DNA of 64,000 nt, taken from positions 8,720,524 to 8,784,523 of the forward strand of contig OX637343.1 of NCBI GenBank assembly GCA_951799405.1. The letters are read 5' to 3'. The notes below the pieces were generated by a model. It searched no databases. It saw only the letters and a program-made list of their open reading frames with translations, and had not been told where the DNA came from. The stretch is from Agapetus fuscipes (lineage: Eukaryota; Arthropoda; Insecta; Trichoptera; Glossosomatidae). The position numbers and the translations under genes are program-made. Of this stretch, positions 58,388 to 64,000 are shown piece after piece (within the stretch, counting starts at the first letter, position 1; every line of letters starts with the position of its first letter).

Positions 58388-58850
58388 TTCATCAAACAGA
58401 AAGCGTTTTTACGTACGCAGCATTTAAATACCGTACTTTGTATTTGAACGACTTCAACATTATTCAGTCGTTGTTACTGGTCACAATGTCCAGCGACTCG
58501 GATGAAGATGAGTTGTTGCTGCTTTACGCATTATCTACCAAAATCTTGTCTTTGTGGAAACATTTTTAGAAGCACTGTTCGTTATTTACAAGCTCCAGTA
58601 TTTTCAAACACATTAAATTAATTTCTCTGCAAAAGTTTTTACTTTTGACATAAAATAGCGCCAAAAAAAAAGTTGTATTAAAATACCTGGACGGTACGTT
58701 AATGCCCCGCTTCCTGTTGGGCCCGTGCATGCAGCTTTACAGGTGTAGACATGTTCAGTACAAAACCGAGCAGCGCTACACTGCGATGCGGATGTCTTAA
58801 CGTGTTGACGCACGTAAAAGACACTTTCTGTCTGACGAAGCCTTTATATT
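58388..58850 (+). mobile_element. PIF/Harbinger-like MITE, copy 2
   Basis: Left AGTCTTCATCAAACAGAAAG CG and right GACACTTTCTGTCTGACGAA GCCTT are inverted. ATG at about 58487 opens MSSDSDEDELLLLYALSTKI LSLWKHF-stop, closer to the Harbinger N-terminus than copy 1. The two copies are colinear throughout and about 75-80% alike by eye. Confidence 0.65.
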
Positions 58851-58854
58851 TATA

Positions 58855-60130
58855 GATAAAAATACATATATTTATTATTATTCGCAATAGTTTTACACAA
58901 GTATGAAAAAATCCTGATTTTTCATTAAATTGAGAGTCACATAAATCAAAGCAATGTAGAATATACCAGTCATTTGCATAAAAAATATTTAAATAAATTG
59001 CATCCAGCCAAAGGTGGAAATCTAGGATTTTTTTTAAATGAGATAAATATAAGGCAGCATGTTACCTTATAATTACATAATTTTTGAAAATACAATCCTA
59101 GAAATCCTTTGATTCTGAACGACTCAAATATTCACAAAAGTTACATCAATATTCGAGAAAAAAATGTGCTTTTTCAGATAAAAAATGATGAATTCATCAC
59201 ATTGCAATCCAAGAAAAATGTGACAAACGTTTCATGTTTTTAACCTCCCGAGTGCCGGAATACGGATCCCCGCTCATAGTACTAATTGTATTTTTTTTTC
59301 CTTTTTCTTTAGTTTTTACACAGAAATAAGATATAAAATCATATAAAATACTGATATTGGGTAAAACTACCCTCCAAGTAACTCAAAGCATTCATTTTCG
59401 CTAGTGAATATTTAAAAATGACGAGTTATAAGACAAAATTCTAAATTTTCTTACAAAACATGCACACATAACCAAAAAAATGTTTTGTTTACATTCCAAA
59501 GGGTCATTGCTCGGTAGCATTTAAATAGGTACTCATTTGGGCTAAGTGACCATTCATAATAATATTGTCTATTTTTAGAACACAATGTTTTTTTCATAAT
59601 CATAATATTATGAGGCAGTGCAGGAAATACATCACTCATGATTTTTTACTAAATTATGTACTAAAAAAACTTTATTTCTCTGTCTTTTGAGATTTGAGGG
59701 AGAAAAATTGGATATGACGAGATGTCTCTCGAGAAGGAACTTTTCAAAGAAAACATACCTTTAAAGTATCAGTTAATTTACGATGAGGAATAATTTCATT
59801 TATTGTATCTGAATTTTATTTTTATTATGTGTTCTGAGAGATGTCTGGAGTCCATATTATGAGAGAAACAATCACTTTTCCCCTTTTATGTGGTTTTTTA
59901 GTCTATTCCTGGGTCTTTGATTTGCACTTTTTTACACTTTAGGCACTTTCTACTCTATGGTCGCTTTTTCCCCATTTCCTGTTCGCTATTTCCAGTTCCC
60001 CCATAACCCGGTCGCAATTTTACATAAAGCGTCATTTTCCCCTTGTGGTCACATGTCAGTTGATTTTACCTTCGAAAATTTGAGTGAATTGACAATATTC
60101 CTGGGCAAAAACATTTAAAAGAGTGTTATT
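58855..60130. other. AT-rich; upstream flank of the DIRS-like element
   Basis: No ORF or repeat match. 59880-60060 is richer in C/T (TTTTCCCCTTTTATGTGG, TTCCCCATTTCCTGTTCGC) and might include the element's left inverted terminal repeat, but the right end is outside the window so this cannot be tested. Confidence 0.4.
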
Positions 60131-60300
60131 TTACCATCTTGTGTCCTTGTGAACAATTAAAAACTAAAACAGGTGATATTGTGGTGGTTAAAAGTTCGCA
60201 TACGTATTTTTGTTGGTTATGCCACGCTGTCATATTTACGAAAAACGTTTTTCGTTATTTTAACGGAGTTTTTACTTTATATAACATCAAAATCAATGTT

Positions 60301-61188
60301 ATGAGTTGTGATAACAATAAAGGGCAACCTCTCGACGAAATCTCACAGGATTCAGGTGATGCGTCACTAAAACGCGGATATGACACTTCGGAATCAGGTT
60401 CACCGCCGCGGCGTCAGAAACGGCTGAGGGTTGTCTTGGACCCAAGGATAGATTATCTGGTTTCCCACATCGTGATGCTGACGAACGCAGTTTTCGGTGA
60501 CTGGCCCGCCAGTTCTATGGGAAATCTCGTTGAATCGGCGGCAAGAAACTCTTCCAGCAACTTCCTCTAACAACCTTCGGGACTGGAAGAGAATGAGGAG
60601 GCCCAGGAAGAGCTACTGCTGAGCTTCCAGGAAGCCGCCACAACGGTGGAAGAACCAGCTCACCCCAAGGCCAAGAGCAACAGGGTCGAAGCGCTCCAAA
60701 GGCTCCAGCACTTCGACAGTGAAAACTGGGCCGGAGTAAGGTAAGCCGAGGTACAGAAAAAGTACCTGGCAGAACCGGCGTTCGTCGACCTGGCAGTGAA
60801 CGATGAACTTCGCCAGTGCGACGTAAGCTCCCCTATTCAGGCGAGCGGTCGTTTGCAGCCATGTCCCACGCCCTCCTCATCCAGAAAGAGGAGTTCCAGT
60901 CTGGGCTTCAGACCTTGGTCAACTGGGGAGCCCGGAGCGACACGACCTTGGCGAGGAAAGCCCTTTTCGAAAAGGTCAAAACGCTGTTCGCTCTGGACTC
61001 GCCATACCAGAAAGTCTCGGAAGACATCCTCCAGACGGTATGGGGGAGGCGGACAGAGGCCCTCCAGTTCCGCAGGAAAGCTGTGCTAGGGCATGTTAAG
61101 GAAGAGCATGTGAGAGGGGTTAAACAAATTCCCGCCGAGTACCGAACACTTGTTTGGCAAAGACAGTCTCACGTCTTTTTTCTCTAGA
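60301..61188 (+). pseudogene. DIRS-like gag ORF, broken
   Basis: ATG at 60301 gives MSCDNNKGQPLDEISQDSGD, then SPPRRQKRLRVVLDPRIDYL VSHI; TAA at 60568 stops it and a further TAG is at 60742. Continuations in other frames (60816-61187: SFAAMSHALLIQKEEFQSGL QTLVNWGARSDTTL, then VKTLFALDSPYQKVSEDILQ TVWGRR) belong to the same protein type. Function by analogy: packaging of the element RNA. Confidence 0.55.
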
Positions 61189-61599
61189 GTGGGGACCACC
61201 GACAAATTGTCAGTGAAGACCCAGTGCCCTCAACCCAGCACCTCATCGAAACCGCACGTTCCAGTACAGAAAAGGAATCAGTTTTTTAGAGGGCAGCAAC
61301 GACCCACTGCGGAAAGCAATCGAGGCCTTAGAGACGCTCCAAATTTCTCTTCAAGAGGAAAAAGGGCAGGGAATAACACACGGTCAGGAAATCTCAAAGG
61401 AGACAGAAGGAGGCATCCACGAAAATGACAAGAAACCATTTCGCAGAGGATGCTTGAAGTCCTCCCTACAGGTTTGGACGTCACTCGGAGCACCAAACCA
61501 CATCCTGAAGATGATAATCGGAGTAAGAATACCTTTCATCTCAATTCCCCCTCTGATATTACCACACAAAAAGACCTTAATGCTATACCAGACGAGTCC

Positions 61600-62187
61600 T
61601 TCACCCGCAATGGACTCTCAAATAAAGGAAATGACCGAATTCGGCGTTGTAGAGGCCGCGGAGTCATCTCCCAGCTTCTTATCAAAAATGTTCCTAACAC
61701 CCAAATCGGACCGTTCCTCGAGAATGATTTTCAACCTGAAATCGTTAAACTTCTTCCTGGACCCGGTTCCGTTCAAACTCATAGCCACTACAAAGTGCCA
61801 GAGTTTCTGCAGCCAAACAATTGGTTGTCGAAAATAGACCTATCGCAAGCCTTCTTTCATCTCCCAAGTGCACAGAAACATTGGAGATTTTTGCGACTGG
61901 TCTATCGAGGAGAATTACTTCAGATGACAAGTCTGCCCTTTGGCCTTTCATCTGCCCCCAGAATGTTTGCAACCCTTACAAATTGGGTAGCCCAACTACT
62001 GAGGCGACGAGGTATTCGGACAATCGTTTATCTCGACGACTTCCTCCTTGCGAGCCAATCCAAGGACGATCTTTGTCGGCAATCGCATCTAGCAGTAGAT
62101 ATCCTACAATCTCTGGGGTGGTATGTAAATCTCCAGAAGTCAGTGCTCTTCCCCACTCAACAATTAGAGTACTTGGGAATCGTTTAG
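61600..62187 (+). pseudogene. DIRS-like reverse transcriptase, frameshifted and stopped
   Basis: The first part (frame of 61612-61800) has EFGVVEAAESSPSFLSKMFL and RMIFNLKSLNFFL; a shift near 61800 moves to another frame with NWLSKIDLSQAFFHLP, LPFGLSSAPRMFATL, the catalytic YLDDFLLA at about 62029-62052 and QLEYLGIV before TAG at 62185-62187. Key residues (first Asp in KIDLSQA, YLDD) are intact, so the lesions are recent. Confidence 0.75.
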
Positions 62188-62212
62188 GACACGCACAACA
62201 ATTGCAAATTCC

Positions 62213-62770
62213 TTTCTTACCGGAAGCAAGAGGCATTGTGCCACTTACTTCGAGCAATACTGACTTCTCGAAAATGGTCCTTAAAACTGGCGGAAAGTCT
62301 CCTAGGAAGACTAAACTTTGCCAGCTTCATGGTCGCCTCCACTGCAGACAATTGCAGATAGCGAGCAGGCCACTGAAGCACCTGTCACCAAGTAGGTCTT
62401 TCTTACCGGAAGCAAGAGGCATTGTGCCACTCACTTCGAGCAATACTGACTTCTCGAAAATGGTCCTTAAAACTGGCGGAAAGTCTCCTAGGAAGACTAA
62501 ACTTTGCCAACTTCATGGTCGCCTCCACTGCAGACAATTGCAGATAGCGAGCAGGCCACTGAAGCACCTGTCACCAAGTAGGTCTTTCTTACCGGAAGCA
62601 AGAGGCATTGTGCCACTCACTTCGAGCAATACTGACTTCTCGAAAATGGTCCTTAAAACTGGCGGAAAGTCTCCTAGGAAGACTAAACTTTGCCAGCTTC
62701 ATGGTCGCCTCCACTGCAGACAATTGCAGATAGCGAGCAAGCCATTGAAGCACCTGTCACCAAGAGGGTC
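62213..62770 (+). repeat. 186-bp tandem triplication inside the DIRS-like element
   Basis: TTTCTTACCGGAAGCAAGAG starts at 62213, 62399 and 62585: exact 186-bp (62-codon) period with only a few differences between copies. The segment encodes the RT-RNase H connection (YRKQEALCHLLRAILTSRKW, SLLGRLNFASFM in one frame). Confidence 0.95.
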
Positions 62771-62777
62771 CATACAA

Positions 62778-64000
62778 ATGACCGAGGACAGCTTACAAGA
62801 AATAGAGTGGTGGATAGGGAATGCGAAGGAATCAAGTTCCATCCACAGGGAAACCTTCGGACATTTCTTGACAACAGATGCGTCAGACTTAGCTTGGGGA
62901 GCAACTCTGGACGACTTGATGCTGTCAGGACAGTGGACCGTTCAACAAAAGAAGCAGCACTCCAACCGAAAAGAGTTGTTCGCTGTTTTTGCAACCCTGC
63001 AACGCACAGCGCACGACCTTTCCGGCTCCGAAATTCTGGTACAATCAGACAACAAGACAGTAGTCGCCTACATCCGCAAGGAAGGGGGCACCAGATCCAA
63101 AACACTCCTAAATCTTACCCGAGATCTGTTGACTCTGGCAGACCAATGGGAAATCTCGCTAACAGCGCAGTACCTACCGGGAAGATACGGAGACGCGGAT
63201 CACCTATCAAGAGGAAGATCCCCTCCAGAGTGGCATCTCTTACCAACAGCAACGAAGGCCATTTTCAATCATTTCGGAGTACCAGATATAGACCTTTTCG
63301 CATCCACCATGGCACACATGAGTTCAACTTACGTGTCCAGAGACTCCACAGACTCATGCGCAATCTTTCAAAACGCCTTCAGTCGGCACTGGCTCTACAA
63401 TGTGGGTCGGATATTTCCTCCGCCAAACCTTATACCGAGGATCCTGAGGCACCTAAACGGGGCGACCGGAACTTACCTACTCGTGGTCCCGAGGTGGCAG
63501 AGGGTCTTCTGGCGTCCAGACTTAATTCGTCGATCACTCGTACCTCCGATGCAAATACCGAACCTGGTGTCAGTACTAATCAACACATCAACAGGCAATC
63601 CACCACCCAGGATTCAGGATCTGGAAATGGAAGTGTGGAAAATTGGGACTGGGGACAGTATCTTAAATTCCTGGAACGCGGAAGAGAAAAGACTGTTCCT
63701 GTCAGGATGGCGAGCTTCCCCACTCAACACATATAAACCTGCTTGGCAAAGATGGTGCCGCTGGATACTGGCGAATAATACCCATCCCAACACACCATCT
63801 CCTAATCAATTGGCAAGGTATCTAGCGCAACTGTTCATTAACGAAAAACTATCATACAGGACTATGCTGGTACACAAGTCAGCCATCGTAACCTTCTGCA
63901 ACGCAATGATGGAAAGGAATCTCAGCTCAGATTTCCTAGCGAAATTAAATTTAAAAACATTAAAAGCACTAGCAATGGTAAAGATCAACCCTCCTAAGTC
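62778..64000 (+). CDS. DIRS-like RNase H and C-terminal region, open to the window edge
   Basis: Uninterrupted frame of about 407 codons from the ATG at 62778 (the true start is upstream, fused to RT). RNase H: TTDASDLAWGA (first Asp), NRKELFAVFATLQRT (Glu), LVQSDNKTVVAYIRKEGG (second Asp), YLPGRYGDADHLSR. Then PDIDLFASTMAHMSSTYVSR and WLYNVGRIFPPPNLIPRILR, a domain typical of DIRS polyproteins, and from about residue 310 KPAWQRWCRWILANN, NQLARYLAQLFINEKLSYRT, a SAM-like core-binding region of a tyrosine recombinase. The catalytic R..H..R..Y part would lie beyond the edge. Other frames here are shadows. Confidence 0.75.
   Translation, partial: MTEDSLQEIEWWIGNAKESSSIHRETFGHFLTTDASDLAWGATLDDLMLSGQWTVQQKKQHSNRKELFAVFATLQRTAHDLSGSEILVQSDNKTVVAYIRKEGGTRSKTLLNLTRDLLTLADQWEISLTAQYLPGRYGDADHLSRGRSPPEWHLLPTATKAIFNHFGVPDIDLFASTMAHMSSTYVSRDSTDSCAIFQNAFSRHWLYNVGRIFPPPNLIPRILRHLNGATGTYLLVVPRWQRVFWRPDLIRRSLVPPMQIPNLVSVLINTSTGNPPPRIQDLEMEVWKIGTGDSILNSWNAEEKRLFLSGWRASPLNTYKPAWQRWCRWILANNTHPNTPSPNQLARYLAQLFINEKLSYRTMLVHKSAIVTFCNAMMERNLSSDFLAKLNLKTLKALAMVKINPPK

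Larger units (their letters stand above)
60139..64000 (+). mobile_element. DIRS-like retrotransposon, degenerate, cut by the right edge
   Basis: Order of parts: gag-like ORF (60301-61188, interrupted), reverse transcriptase (about 61600-62187, frameshifted), RNase H and downstream domain (62778 to the edge). The RT motifs SKIDLSQAFFHLP, LPFGLSSAPRMFATL and YLDDFLL and the C-terminal LFAST..W..NVGRIFPPPNLI block are the DIRS/PAT/Ngaro pattern. No protease, LTR or integrase is seen, and the sequence after RNase H (KPAWQRWCRWILANN..) resembles the N-terminal core-binding part of a tyrosine recombinase. The left end is undefined. Confidence 0.8.

Noticed and set aside
62690..63736. 348-codon ORF (MPASWSPPLQTIADSEQAIE..)
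   Set aside because: Longest closed frame in the window, but it overlaps the RNase H frame that has clear catalytic motifs; it is rich in R/S/T and has no domain, so it is a shadow.

Overview
The window looks like a piece of a lepidopteran (moth or butterfly) nuclear genome: AT-rich introns and intergenic DNA, GC-rich exons with GT-AG introns, very frequent AGGTACCTA-type strings, and two conserved animal cytoskeleton genes embedded in a dense layer of transposable-element debris. The order is an inference from this style plus the insect-type filamin; no marker proves it.

Genes. (1) Positions 1-10989, minus strand: the N-terminal exons of a filamin-family actin-binding protein, most like insect jitterbug (jbug). 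Four exons encode the first calponin-homology (CH) domain and the start of the second; the gene runs off the left edge inside a tandem array of near-identical copies of part of exon 4. (2) Positions 40325-54683, plus strand: a complete gamma-tubulin complex component 3 gene (GCP3; Grip91 in flies). Fifteen coding exons join in phase to 857 codons. Exon 11 lies at the end of a 142-bp tandem array in which four upstream copies would truncate the protein. (3) Positions about 60.1 kb to the right edge, plus strand: a degenerate DIRS-like retrotransposon (gag-like ORF, reverse transcriptase, RNase H and the start of a tyrosine-recombinase-like region) carrying an in-frame 62-codon triplication.

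Between them, about 11-40 kb is a gene desert on present evidence; one 55-codon ORF near 17.5 kb is the only candidate. The desert and the introns of both genes hold: two tRNA-derived SINE families (called A and B here) that also occur fused as a B-A heterodimer; a very abundant ~230-bp unclassified repeat (family C, more than 20 copies on both strands); 3' ends of several non-LTR retrotransposons (L2/CR1-like, RTE-like, R1/Jockey-like); a mariner fragment; and many inverted-repeat elements (hAT-like, PIF/Harbinger-like, foldback), several nested in one another.

Two themes stand out. First, several independent recent tandem duplications with units of about 110-190 bp (112, 136, 142, 159 and 186 bp), two of which strike conserved exons and their splice sites. 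Second, small foldback elements that carry a motif resembling the hammerhead ribozyme core, in which the presumed stem covaries between unrelated copies. All assignments come from reading the sequence; no database search was possible.
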